Shown piece by piece: positions 22,271-29,505 of a stretch of 30,314 bases of DNA (positions within the stretch are counted from its first letter, which is position 1; each line of letters starts with the position of its first letter). The stretch is from NCBI GenBank assembly GCA_900770025.1, contig CAAGIW010000072.1:1-30314 (forward strand). The letters are read 5' to 3'. The notes beneath the pieces are model-generated. The model made no database searches and was not told the DNA's origin. It worked only from the letters and a program-made list of their open reading frames with translations. The translations under genes and the position numbers were made by a program. This DNA is from an uncultured Prevotella sp. GTDB lineage: Bacteria; Bacteroidota; Bacteroidia; Bacteroidales; Bacteroidaceae.

Positions 22271-24172
22271 ATGAAGATGCAAGGAAACAAAGGTCTATGG
22301 ACCGCACTGGTGGCAGCCCTGTTTGCCGCCTCGTGCTCAGAGAATGACACATTCGTGCAGCAGCAGGTTGAACCGGCACCCTCGGGTACGCACACAGTGA
22401 TAATCAACACTGGTGATGCCGGAATAACCAAAACGGCCATCTCGCCCGATGGTCTCGGCTTCAAGGTGAGTTGGCAGGTGGGCGACATGATCGACCTCTA
22501 TGAGATTATTCCTAAGTTAGATCCGGGCAACATCATCAAGCGCTACTCCTCTCAACCGCTTGCAGCAGAGGATATCAATGCCGATGGCTCGGCTTCCTTC
22601 AAGGTGGAACTTGATACCGAGCGTCAGAATGTTGAGGGCGGTTATCAGTATGTGGCGGTATATCCCTACATTCCCGACGATGCACCCTACCAGCCTTACG
22701 GCACCTATACCGACTGGGCAAGCGAAGAAGATGAAAGCTATAACTACTGGAAGAGTGTATGGGGATATACTGGGGAGTTTGTGGCTCCGCACGCCACTTT
22801 CATGTTTCAGCTTCCCAATGAGCAGCGTCCTTCGGCCACTTCTTTCGATGGTGGAAGCGATTTCATGGTGTCCAAGATGATAAGTACTGATGAGCAGCTT
22901 GCAGATGTGGCCTCAATGACCTTTGCGCGCATGGGCTCCATCATCTGTATCACCTGCAAGGGACTCGACAAATACAAGGGCCAACAGGTGACGCAGGCCG
23001 GTTTCAATTTCGGTAGCAGCTATGGCGGCAACCTGAATTGCGACTATGACCCCGTGGTGGAAAAGGTGAAGTATTATAAGGGAATGGGCTTTAATCTGTT
23101 CCCACAGGACGTAACCGTGCAGGACGACGGCACCGTGCAACTCTGGATAAGGGGATTTGCAGGAACAATATCCGACTGGTGTTCGGTGAAACTGAATATC
23201 GGCGGAATCGTGGAAGATACAGGTGGAAAGGGAGGCCCCGTGATAACAGGCGGCGTGACGGTGATGCGCAAGGTGCAACTTGACGAGGCTGGGAAGAGCA
23301 TCACCATGCATGAGGGTGGCATGACAAGGTTTGGCGTGTCTAACTTCAGTGTGGCCGACGTGCCCACATTCCTCGAAATTTTCCATTGTACCAATGAAAC
23401 AAGAGACGGACTGACTGCCACATGGGAGCATAATGCAATGGTAGAGAAATACGAATGTACCCTGTATTCGGTGAACGAGGATGATTATTCGCAGACGTTG
23501 GTGGCTGATTTGGGCGAAGCAACCATCAATGGCAGTGAGGCAAGCATAACGTGTGCCAGCGGACTGACGGTAGGAGGATTCTATGCTTTGAAGGTGAAGA
23601 GCTACGCCAAAGACGGGCATTGCTTCACGGGCAGTGAAGAATGGGATGGCTCTTCCGTGGCAGAGCAGATCCAATACCTGAGGGTGGCAGAGACGAAAAC
23701 CTCGGAACTGTCTTCCGGAGAATTGGAAAAGAGCTACGATGCGCAGGGCAAGCAGATGCTTGAAGGCTACAAGGAAGACACGGAATACATCTATTCGAGC
23801 ACTTATTTTGGACAGAAAATAGGACTGTACAACGTGCAGTGCCATTCCAACGGAAGCGTGTATGTGTTTGAACCCTCGGCTGGCAAGACCGACTGGAGCA
23901 TCTATTCACTGGTGCCCAACCGCAGCATCAAGACCATAGACATTGTATATCCCACCTCCACAGGCACGGGCAGAGACCTGAAACTGTATGTGGGCAATGA
24001 ACCGAAAGCCTGCACGGTGCTGGTGGAACCCACGGCTGTGCCCGGAAGTTCAACGAAAATGAGATACGACATCACTTCTTTGGGTGCCAACTATAAGTAT
24101 TTCACCATTGTGGATGGCGGCACTTCCGACAATGTGGCGTTCATGTATATGACGGTGGTGTGCGAACTCTGA
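22271..24172 (+). CDS. Fimbrillin-like surface lipoprotein
   Basis: A 633-residue predicted lipoprotein. The signal peptide (residues 1-21) ends in FAAS before Cys22. The residues after it, SEND, are acidic, resembling the signal that sends Bacteroidetes lipoproteins to the cell surface. Residues 53-78 (TKTAISPDGLGFKVSWQVGDMIDLYE) match the start of fimbrillin-family/Mfa-like proteins. Around 375-465 there is a fibronectin type III-like stretch (LTATWEHNAMVEKYECTLYS to FYALKVKSY). The C-terminal 110 residues look like another beta domain. It could be a fimbrial subunit, an adhesin or a glycan-binding protein, and no catalytic motif is visible. I chose ATG 22271 rather than 22247. Confidence 0.8.
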   Translation: MKMQGNKGLWTALVAALFAASCSENDTFVQQQVEPAPSGTHTVIINTGDAGITKTAISPDGLGFKVSWQVGDMIDLYEIIPKLDPGNIIKRYSSQPLAAEDINADGSASFKVELDTERQNVEGGYQYVAVYPYIPDDAPYQPYGTYTDWASEEDESYNYWKSVWGYTGEFVAPHATFMFQLPNEQRPSATSFDGGSDFMVSKMISTDEQLADVASMTFARMGSIICITCKGLDKYKGQQVTQAGFNFGSSYGGNLNCDYDPVVEKVKYYKGMGFNLFPQDVTVQDDGTVQLWIRGFAGTISDWCSVKLNIGGIVEDTGGKGGPVITGGVTVMRKVQLDEAGKSITMHEGGMTRFGVSNFSVADVPTFLEIFHCTNETRDGLTATWEHNAMVEKYECTLYSVNEDDYSQTLVADLGEATINGSEASITCASGLTVGGFYALKVKSYAKDGHCFTGSEEWDGSSVAEQIQYLRVAETKTSELSSGELEKSYDAQGKQMLEGYKEDTEYIYSSTYFGQKIGLYNVQCHSNGSVYVFEPSAGKTDWSIYSLVPNRSIKTIDIVYPTSTGTGRDLKLYVGNEPKACTVLVEPTAVPGSSTKMRYDITSLGANYKYFTIVDGGTSDNVAFMYMTVVCEL

Positions 24173-24198
24173 CAAGCGCCCATCTGTTTTTATCATCG

Positions 24199-24993
24199 CT
24201 AACAGCGGCAAATCCTTCCCCACACTCCGCGCATCACCATCCACAGGTGCATCAGCAGGGTGTGGGGAAGTCCGTAATGGTGCCTCATCACGTGGAAACG
24301 CTCCTTGAGCGAGGCGCGGTGGTGCACGGTGGTCTGTCCCTCTTCCATGTAGAGTGCCACGGTGAGTTGGGTGTTGATGATGGGAAGGTGAAGGCAGGCC
24401 GCCTGTTTCATCACACGGATGCACCAGTCCACATCGGCCGAATAGCGGTAGTGCAGGTTGTAGGGCAGGGCCTTGGCCACGTCGGTACGGGCGTAAAAAG
24501 CCTGATGACACACCAACATGCCGCGACTGAAGGACCGCCATGTCAGTTCCCGGGGCGGCGTGTGGTGCCGCTTTCGCAGCAGTTTTCCCCTGCCGTCGGT
24601 AATCAGTGTGTAGCCGTAGAGCACGGCAGGCAGTGCCTGTGGTGTATAGTTGTCTAATTGGCAGCGGCGCACAATGTCGGCCAGTGTGCGGTCGTTGGGC
24701 AGACAGTCGCCGGCATTCAGAAAAAGCATATAGTCGCCCGTGGCGCGCGCCAGTCCCTTGTTCATGGCGTCATACAGTCCCTTGTCGGGTTCGCTCCACA
24801 TCTTTATATAATGGGCCGATGCCGCCCGCTGCTCCATATACTCCCTGATCATCTCCACGGTGCCGTCGGTCGAGGCCCCGTCTATCAGCAGATGCTCCAC
24901 GTGGGGATACTGCTGGGCGGCCACACTCTGCAGGGTGCGAGGCAGACAGGCCGTGGCGTTGAAGGTGATGGTGACGATGGAAAAGGTAATCAT
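24199..24993 (-). CDS. Family 2 glycosyltransferase
   Basis: A 264-residue GT-A fold transferase, cytoplasmic or membrane-associated. SIVTITFNA at 5-13 opens the nucleotide-binding fold. DGASTDGT at 38-45 and EPDKGLYDAMNKGL at 68-81 are typical GT2 blocks, and NAGD at 93-96 provides the metal-binding acidic residue. The sugar donor and acceptor cannot be read from sequence. Its start overlaps the stop of the upstream GT4 gene (ATGA), so the pair form an operon, probably for surface polysaccharide synthesis. It converges on the lipoprotein gene with 26 bases between stops. Confidence 0.92.
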   Translation of the reverse strand: MITFSIVTITFNATACLPRTLQSVAAQQYPHVEHLLIDGASTDGTVEMIREYMEQRAASAHYIKMWSEPDKGLYDAMNKGLARATGDYMLFLNAGDCLPNDRTLADIVRRCQLDNYTPQALPAVLYGYTLITDGRGKLLRKRHHTPPRELTWRSFSRGMLVCHQAFYARTDVAKALPYNLHYRYSADVDWCIRVMKQAACLHLPIINTQLTVALYMEEGQTTVHHRASLKERFHVMRHHYGLPHTLLMHLWMVMRGVWGRICRC

Positions 24994-26264
24994 ATACTGT
25001 AGTGCTTGAAGGCAAGCGCCTGGTTATACACCTCGATGTAGCGCAGTGCCACGGCAGTTTGCGAATAGGTGGTCACCACCTTCCTCACAGCCTGTGCCGC
25101 AAGGTTGGCCTCTTCGGCGTGTTGCAGTGTCCACAGAATGCCTTGGGCCAGCGATTCGGCATCGCGACAGGTGGCCACATATCCGTTTTTCTGGTGGTCT
25201 ATCATCTCGGGGATGCCTCCTGTCTTGAATCCCACGCAGGGCACACCGCAGGCCATTGCCTCCATGATGGTGTTGGGCAGGTTGTCTTCCACCGATGGCA
25301 GCACAAACACGTCGGCGGCGTTATAGGCCTCCACTATCTGTCTGTCGTCGGCAATATATCCCAAAGGCATCACGGGCAGGGGCAGCAGGGAGGCTATTTC
25401 TTCGGCTCGTCCGCCCATCACCGCCACTGCCGCCTCGTTCTTCAGTGCGGGTTGCTGCTTCACCATCCTGTCCAAAGCCTCTGCCAAGTAGTCCATTCCC
25501 TTGCGTTTGTCGGTCACTTTCTGCGCACAGAACATGATAATCTTCTTCCCCTCGGGCAGGTTGAAGGCCTTTCGGGCCTCACTCTTGTCGATAGGTCTGA
25601 ACACATGCGTGTCGATGGCGTTGGGGATGGCGGTGATGTGCTGCCCAGTCAGCAGTGCGCTCTGCTTGGCTTCTGCCGCCAACCATTTGCTGCACGCCAC
25701 GTAAGAGACCGTATGACCGTTGAGCATGGCCTGCTTGCGCCTCCACACCTTGGCCGCAAGGTCGTTCTCTCCGCCGCCTCCGGGCAGCAGTTTGCACTCC
25801 TTGCATTGCCCCTTGTAGCGATAGCATCCGTTGCTGTAGTGGCAGATGGCGGTGGCCGGCCATATATCGTGCATGGTCCACACCACGGGTTTGCCGCTGT
25901 CCAATATCTTTCTGATGTCGCGCAGCGACAGCATACCCTGGTTTATCCAGTGCAGATGGATGACGTCGGCATCCCTGAAGGCCTTGTTCTTGGTGATGTC
26001 TGTGCCGCTATTGGCAATGTCAATCTCAAACAGATGGTCGCGATTGAACTTGCGGTTCAGGTAGATGACGAGCCTTTCCCACAGAAAGTGGCGCTTGCCC
26101 ATCAGTCCGTTGCCCAGTTCCTCCACCGAGATGTTGTCGGTGTCTTTCTGGCGTACCAGCATCCTTGCCTTCACCCCGTTGTTGTTCAGTGCCTCCATCA
26201 GTCGGTAGGCAGCCACGGCTGCCCCTCCTGTCTTGTCGCTTGTGCTCACTATCAGTACTCTCAT
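24990..26264 (-). CDS. Family 4 glycosyltransferase
   Basis: A 424-residue GT-B transferase. The N-terminus MRVLIVSTSDKTGGAAVAAYRL is typical of WcaC-like enzymes. VIHLHWINQG and MHDIWPATAICHYSNGC follow. PSVEDNLPNTIMEAMACGVP at 323-342 is the donor-sugar block, with Asp327 and Glu335 at the EX7E positions. Four cysteines at 141, 147, 154 and 157 form a cluster that may bind metal. The frame opens at 26309; ATG 26264 gives the family start, though ATG 26300 is possible. A -7 box lies at 26317-26324. Likely surface glycan synthesis, substrate unknown. Confidence 0.9.
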   Translation of the reverse strand: MRVLIVSTSDKTGGAAVAAYRLMEALNNNGVKARMLVRQKDTDNISVEELGNGLMGKRHFLWERLVIYLNRKFNRDHLFEIDIANSGTDITKNKAFRDADVIHLHWINQGMLSLRDIRKILDSGKPVVWTMHDIWPATAICHYSNGCYRYKGQCKECKLLPGGGGENDLAAKVWRRKQAMLNGHTVSYVACSKWLAAEAKQSALLTGQHITAIPNAIDTHVFRPIDKSEARKAFNLPEGKKIIMFCAQKVTDKRKGMDYLAEALDRMVKQQPALKNEAAVAVMGGRAEEIASLLPLPVMPLGYIADDRQIVEAYNAADVFVLPSVEDNLPNTIMEAMACGVPCVGFKTGGIPEMIDHQKNGYVATCRDAESLAQGILWTLQHAEEANLAAQAVRKVVTTYSQTAVALRYIEVYNQALAFKHYSI

Positions 26265-26316
26265 ATTCGGCCTTTCCTTGGTTAGCAGGTGGCGATTCAT
26301 CGCACACACCTATCTA

Positions 26317-26324
26317 CAAAGGTA
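26317..26324 (-). promoter_or_regulatory. -7 box of the glycosyltransferase pair
   Basis: CAAAGGTA reads TACCTTTG on the minus strand. The position suits a transcript start just upstream of the GT4 gene. There is no clear -33. Confidence 0.5.
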
Positions 26325-26397
26325 CTCATTTCTGCGCTTTATGCACCCAAGAAATCGAAAAAATGCACGGGAAGACAGAAAAAAACGCAGGATTTAG

Positions 26398-26405
26398 TAT
26401 ATTTG
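26398..26405 (+). promoter_or_regulatory. -7 box of the guanine deaminase gene
   Basis: TATATTTG, 69 bases before the start codon. It is divergent from the glycosyltransferase promoter. I see no clear -33. Confidence 0.55.
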
Positions 26406-26473
26406 CAGACGAACGGAAGCGGAGGGTTGAGCACACGCGAAACCTATATATAATGATAAAAACATAAAGAAAC

Positions 26474-26947
26474 ATGAAGATGACCAACGAAGAATTGATG
26501 CGCAGAGCCATCCGACTGGCTGAGCAGAGTGTGGCAGAGGGTGGCGGACCCTTTGGAGCGGTGATAGCACGTGGCGGCGAACTGATAGCCGAGGCGTCTA
26601 ACCATGTGGTGCCCCATTGCGACCCCACGGCCCATGCCGAGGTGAGTTGCATTAGGGAAGCCTGCCGCCAGTTGGGCACGTTCTGCCTGGAAGGGTGCGA
26701 CATCTACACCTCGTGCGAGCCCTGTCCCATGTGTCTCGGTGCCATCTATTGGGCGCATCTTGACCGCATCTACTATGCCAACAACCGGAAAGATGCGGCC
26801 GCCATCGGCTTTGACGATGATTTTATCTACCGCGAACTCGACCTGCCCGTGGAGCAACGCCACAAGCAGATGCAGCTGCTGCTGCCCGATGAGGCCAAGA
26901 AAGCCTTTGAAATGTGGCAGCAGAAGAGCGACAAGGATGAGTACTGA
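26474..26947 (+). CDS. guaD: Guanine deaminase (cytidine deaminase-like fold)
   Basis: A 157-residue zinc hydrolase. His54/Glu56 (TAHAEV) and Cys84/Cys87 (PCPMC) are the zinc ligands and proton shuttle. The whole protein resembles the small GuaD of Bacillus: GGGPFGAV, DPTAHAEV, YTSCEPCPMCLGAIYWA, DAAAIGFDDDFIYRE and a C-terminal KDEY. It should convert guanine to xanthine in the cytosol. The tRNA adenosine deaminase TadA has the same zinc motifs, but the FDDDFIY block and C-terminus favour GuaD. It is a single gene with its own promoter. Met3 (MTNEELMRRA) is an alternative start. Confidence 0.88.
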   Translation: MKMTNEELMRRAIRLAEQSVAEGGGPFGAVIARGGELIAEASNHVVPHCDPTAHAEVSCIREACRQLGTFCLEGCDIYTSCEPCPMCLGAIYWAHLDRIYYANNRKDAAAIGFDDDFIYRELDLPVEQRHKQMQLLLPDEAKKAFEMWQQKSDKDEY

Positions 26948-27083
26948 AAATGAGTTGAAAATGCGAAAAAAGCCGTTGTGTGCGCACACAACACTTGATT
27001 TAGGTCAAGAATACGGCATATTTTTGCACGAATCCTTGCCAATCTCATGGTGGGATGCCAAGGTTTGCCTACCTTTGCATTGT
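26948..27083 (+). promoter_or_regulatory. Upstream region with two promoter-like boxes
   Basis: TATTTTTG at 27019-27026 (with TTG 21 bases upstream) and TACCTTTG at 27070-27077 both match TAnnTTTG. Either could drive the RNA that follows. The box at 27070 lacks a good -33. I see no gene in this stretch. Confidence 0.5.
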
Positions 27084-27299
27084 CAAAAGGTTAATAAGAT
27101 TGTTTTAGGTTAGTAGTATATTTATAGTTTTAGGTTTTTAGTTATTGGTAAAAAGAAAGTTTTTAATGTGGATAACAAGGTCGCCGTGAGGCTCCCTAAA
27201 CTTTCTTATTTGAAATGTAACGCTAAAAAATTGAAAGATTTTTAGTTTAACATAGGCTTGAATGTCGCTGCTCGTTGATGAGTGGCGGCATTCTTTTTT
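27084..27299 (+). ncRNA. Candidate structured small RNA of about 215 nt
   Basis: Bounded by a -7 box (27070-27077) and a strong terminator (27260-27299). Inside, AAGAAAGTTT (27153-27162) pairs perfectly with AAACTTTCTT (27198-27207). This encloses a small GC stem with a GTGA tetraloop (27083-free core at 27179-27196). CTAAAAA (27223-27229) can pair either with TTTTTAG at 27135-27141, closing a rod with an open bubble, or with TTTTTAG at 27239-27245. No reading frame fits. The rod with a central bubble recalls 6S RNA, but I cannot confirm it. It is not clearly a leader of the aldolase gene, which has its own promoter. Confidence 0.5.
27260..27299 (+). terminator. Intrinsic terminator of the candidate RNA
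   Basis: A 14-bp stem (with three G-U pairs): GAATGTCGCTGCTC at 27260-27273 and GAGTGGCGGCATTC at 27280-27293, loop GTTGAT, then six T. The G-U pairs occur only in the plus-strand RNA, which supports this direction. Confidence 0.88.
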
Positions 27300-27311
27300 G
27301 TGCCGTCCTCA

Positions 27312-27331
27312 TTGTAAGGTGTATCTTACAA
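27312..27331. promoter_or_regulatory. Inverted repeat, possible operator
   Basis: TTGTAAG, six bases, CTTACAA: a perfect 7-bp inverted repeat about 80 bases upstream of the aldolase promoter. It could bind a regulator or be chance. No T-run follows, so it is not a terminator. Confidence 0.3.
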
Positions 27332-27409
27332 AAGGGTGACAAAGTTGCATCTTTCTTCGCACAGAGGGTTGAAAAGTGTAAAAAAAGAGCGTAAAACAGC
27401 AACAAAACC

Positions 27410-27440
27410 TTGGGTGGCCGAAAAGAAAATCGTAACTTTG
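27410..27440 (+). promoter_or_regulatory. Promoter of the aldolase gene
   Basis: CTTG ending at 27413 and TAACTTTG at 27433-27440 with exactly 19 bases between. The leader to the ATG at 27517 is about 70 bases. Confidence 0.8.
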
Positions 27441-27516
27441 TGGGGTCAATAAGCAGGCATTTGCCGCATCAACACGACAAAGTATTCAAATTTAACGTCT
27501 AAAATAATTATTGATT

Positions 27517-28521
27517 ATGGTAAGTTACAAATCACTGGGCTTAGTGAACACCAAAGAGATGTTCAAGCGCGCCATCAACGGCGGTTACGCTGTGCCCGCA
27601 TTCAATTTCAACAACATGGAGCAGTTGCAGGCCATCGTGAAGGCTTCTTCCGACCTGAAGTCACCCGTCATCCTGCAGGTGTCAAAGGGAGCACGCAACT
27701 ATGCCAACCAAACTCTGCTGCAGTATATGGCACAGGGTGCCGTGGCCTATGCCAAGGAACTGGGCTGTGAGCATCCCGAAATCGCCCTCCATCTGGACCA
27801 TGGCGACAGCTTTGAACTCTGCAAGAGTTGTGTGGATATGGGCTTCTCGTCTGTGATGATCGACGGTTCAAGCCTTCCTTACGAAGAGAATATCGCCCTC
27901 ACCAAGAAGGTGGTGGAATATGCACATCAGTTCGACGTGACCGTAGAGGGCGAATTGGGCGTGCTGGCCGGCGTGGAAGACGAGGTATGTGCTGCCGAGA
28001 GCCACTACACCAAACCCGAAGAGGTGATCGACTTCGTGAGCCGCACGGGTGTTGACTCGCTCGCTATCTCCATCGGCACCAGTCACGGAGCCTACAAGTT
28101 CACTCCCGAGCAGTGCACACGCGACCCCAAGACCGGCAAGTTGGTGCCTCCTCCATTGGCATTCGACGTGCTCGACGAGATAATGAAGAAACTCCCCGGC
28201 TTCCCCATCGTGCTCCACGGCTCTTCTTCCGTGCCCCAGGAGTATGTTGACATGATCAACCAGTATGGCGGCAAGATGCCCGATGCAGTGGGTATTCCCG
28301 AGGAGCAGTTGCGCAAGGCATCCAACAGTGCCGTGTGCAAGATCAACATCGACTCCGATTCACGCTTGGCCTTCACCGCTGCCGTGCGCAAAACTCTGGC
28401 CGAGAAGCCCGGAGAGTTCGACCCGCGCAAGTACTGCGGTCCTGCACGCGACGAGATGGAGAAGATGTATCGCCACAAGATTGTGGAGGTGCTCGGTTCC
28501 GACAACAAGCTGGCTGAGTAA
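27517..28521 (+). CDS. fba: Class II fructose-bisphosphate aldolase
   Basis: A 334-residue zinc aldolase that splits fructose 1,6-bisphosphate into dihydroxyacetone phosphate and glyceraldehyde 3-phosphate in glycolysis and runs in reverse in gluconeogenesis. YAVPAFNFNNMEQ at 24-36 starts the barrel. Asp94/His95 (HLDHGD), His190 (GTSHGAYK) and His234 (VLHGSSSVP) are the catalytic Asp and zinc ligands. VEGELGVLAG at 143-152 and NIDSD near 328 positions from the start are also family blocks. The ATG at 27517 gives the conserved start; the TTG two codons earlier is not used. It is a single gene with its own promoter and terminator. Confidence 0.96.
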   Translation: MVSYKSLGLVNTKEMFKRAINGGYAVPAFNFNNMEQLQAIVKASSDLKSPVILQVSKGARNYANQTLLQYMAQGAVAYAKELGCEHPEIALHLDHGDSFELCKSCVDMGFSSVMIDGSSLPYEENIALTKKVVEYAHQFDVTVEGELGVLAGVEDEVCAAESHYTKPEEVIDFVSRTGVDSLAISIGTSHGAYKFTPEQCTRDPKTGKLVPPPLAFDVLDEIMKKLPGFPIVLHGSSSVPQEYVDMINQYGGKMPDAVGIPEEQLRKASNSAVCKINIDSDSRLAFTAAVRKTLAEKPGEFDPRKYCGPARDEMEKMYRHKIVEVLGSDNKLAE

Positions 28522-28572
28522 TCTGCCATGCACATATCGGGCGGAAAACCGTCCGTGTGGATACGAAAAACA

Positions 28573-28616
28573 GGGGGCTGTATCGCTGGCGAAAGCCAGA
28601 ATGCAGCCCCTTTTTT
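28573..28616 (+). terminator. Intrinsic terminator of the aldolase gene
   Basis: GGGGCTG with CAGCCCC outside, and CTGGC-GAAA-GCCAG inside, in one long interrupted stem followed by six T. The GAAA tetraloop adds support. Confidence 0.93.
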
Positions 28617-28872
28617 CTATGGCTCAAAATCTGAAAAATACTTAATTTTTCTCCCTGAATTTAACGTATGGGGGTGTAAATTTCAGCCCCGAAAAGCTCC
28701 ATTTTTGCATAAATATACGCTATTTCTGTATATTTATGCAGTGTAATGGGTGGCTTTTGTGACGCAGAGGGTGGCAAACGGACATTTAGAACACGGTTTA
28801 TCTCATATCGAACATTAAAAACAGCAGTTCACTTTACGAAATTCTGAACCCCGATTTGCTGCAAACGGGATT

Positions 28873-29004
28873 GCAAAATGCACCATTCTGCGTTGCAAAA
28901 CGCACCATTTTGGAATGCAAAACGCACCGTTTTAGAATGCAAAACGCACCGTTTTAGAATGCAAAACGCACCGTTTTAGAATGCAAAATGCACCGTTTTG
29001 GAAT
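28873..29004. repeat. 22-bp tandem repeat array, six units
   Basis: Six contiguous 22-bp units beginning at 28873, 28895, 28917, 28939, 28961 and 28983. The three central units are identical. The outer ones carry paired changes in the small inverted repeat (AAAATG with CATT in unit 1; single changes in units 2 and 6). No spacers and no cas genes are present. Confidence 0.95.
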
Positions 29005-29155
29005 TACATTCGCCCTCAGAAAATTTTAGAAATCACATTATCCGCTTATTATCAGGTGTTTAGAGCATAATAGAATCGCATACTCACCTCTGTTCCTCCC
29101 CCCCTTGCATAGGTGGGGTGGAGCTCTTTTTGTGGTAGTGATAGGCGTAGATGTC

Positions 29156-29290
29156 TTTGCAAACAGTTGATAATCAGTGTGTTTAAACAAATTTTCGCTC
29201 TAAGCCCTTATTTCGGTCTCGCCCTCATAAGTGCCCACAGCCCCGAAAAAAGTGGCTCAGATCGAAACTGCATAAATATTCATTTTAACA
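29156..29290 (+). repeat. Diverged interspersed repeat block, copy 3
   Basis: Same landmarks in order as 420-552: TTTGCAAAC, TGATAATCA, TGTTTAA, CGCCCTCAT, GAAAAAA, GGCTCAGA, CATTTTAACA. It lies downstream of the six-unit array and upstream of the AAA-ATPase-like gene. Confidence 0.65.
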
Positions 29291-29505
29291 CTTATCGTGC
29301 TGTAACCCTTATTGAATTAACAAAAGTTTGCAAACTAAGAATCGTGCTTGTCAGACAGAAGGGCGTGTTGTGTGCCCCCAGAATCATGGGTGTTTGATTT
29401 TGCAGAGGGAGAACTGTAACGAGCCGTGGCGAGGAAAATATTTTGGTGTTTATTGTGCTTAAACAAAAGAAAATCATTACCTTTACGCCTAAATAAAGCA
29501 ATTCT

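Larger units (their letters stand above)
28522..29505. other. Gene-free region with repeats before the AAA-ATPase gene
   Basis: About 980 bases. It holds the aldolase terminator, A/T-rich DNA to about 28870, the six-unit 22-bp array, a diverged copy of the interspersed element with a C-run/G-run patch near 29096-29123, and the block 29156-29290. The open frames 28528-28746 and 29113-29397 have no recognisable domain and cross repeats, so I do not call them. Confidence 0.6.

Noticed and set aside
26474..26947. tRNA adenosine deaminase TadA
   Set aside because: The zinc motifs are shared, but the FDDDFIY block, GGGPFGAV and C-terminal KDEY match guanine deaminase better.
28873..29004. Regular repeats that could be taken for a CRISPR array
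   Set aside because: The units are directly joined with no spacers, only 22 bases long, and no cas gene is present.
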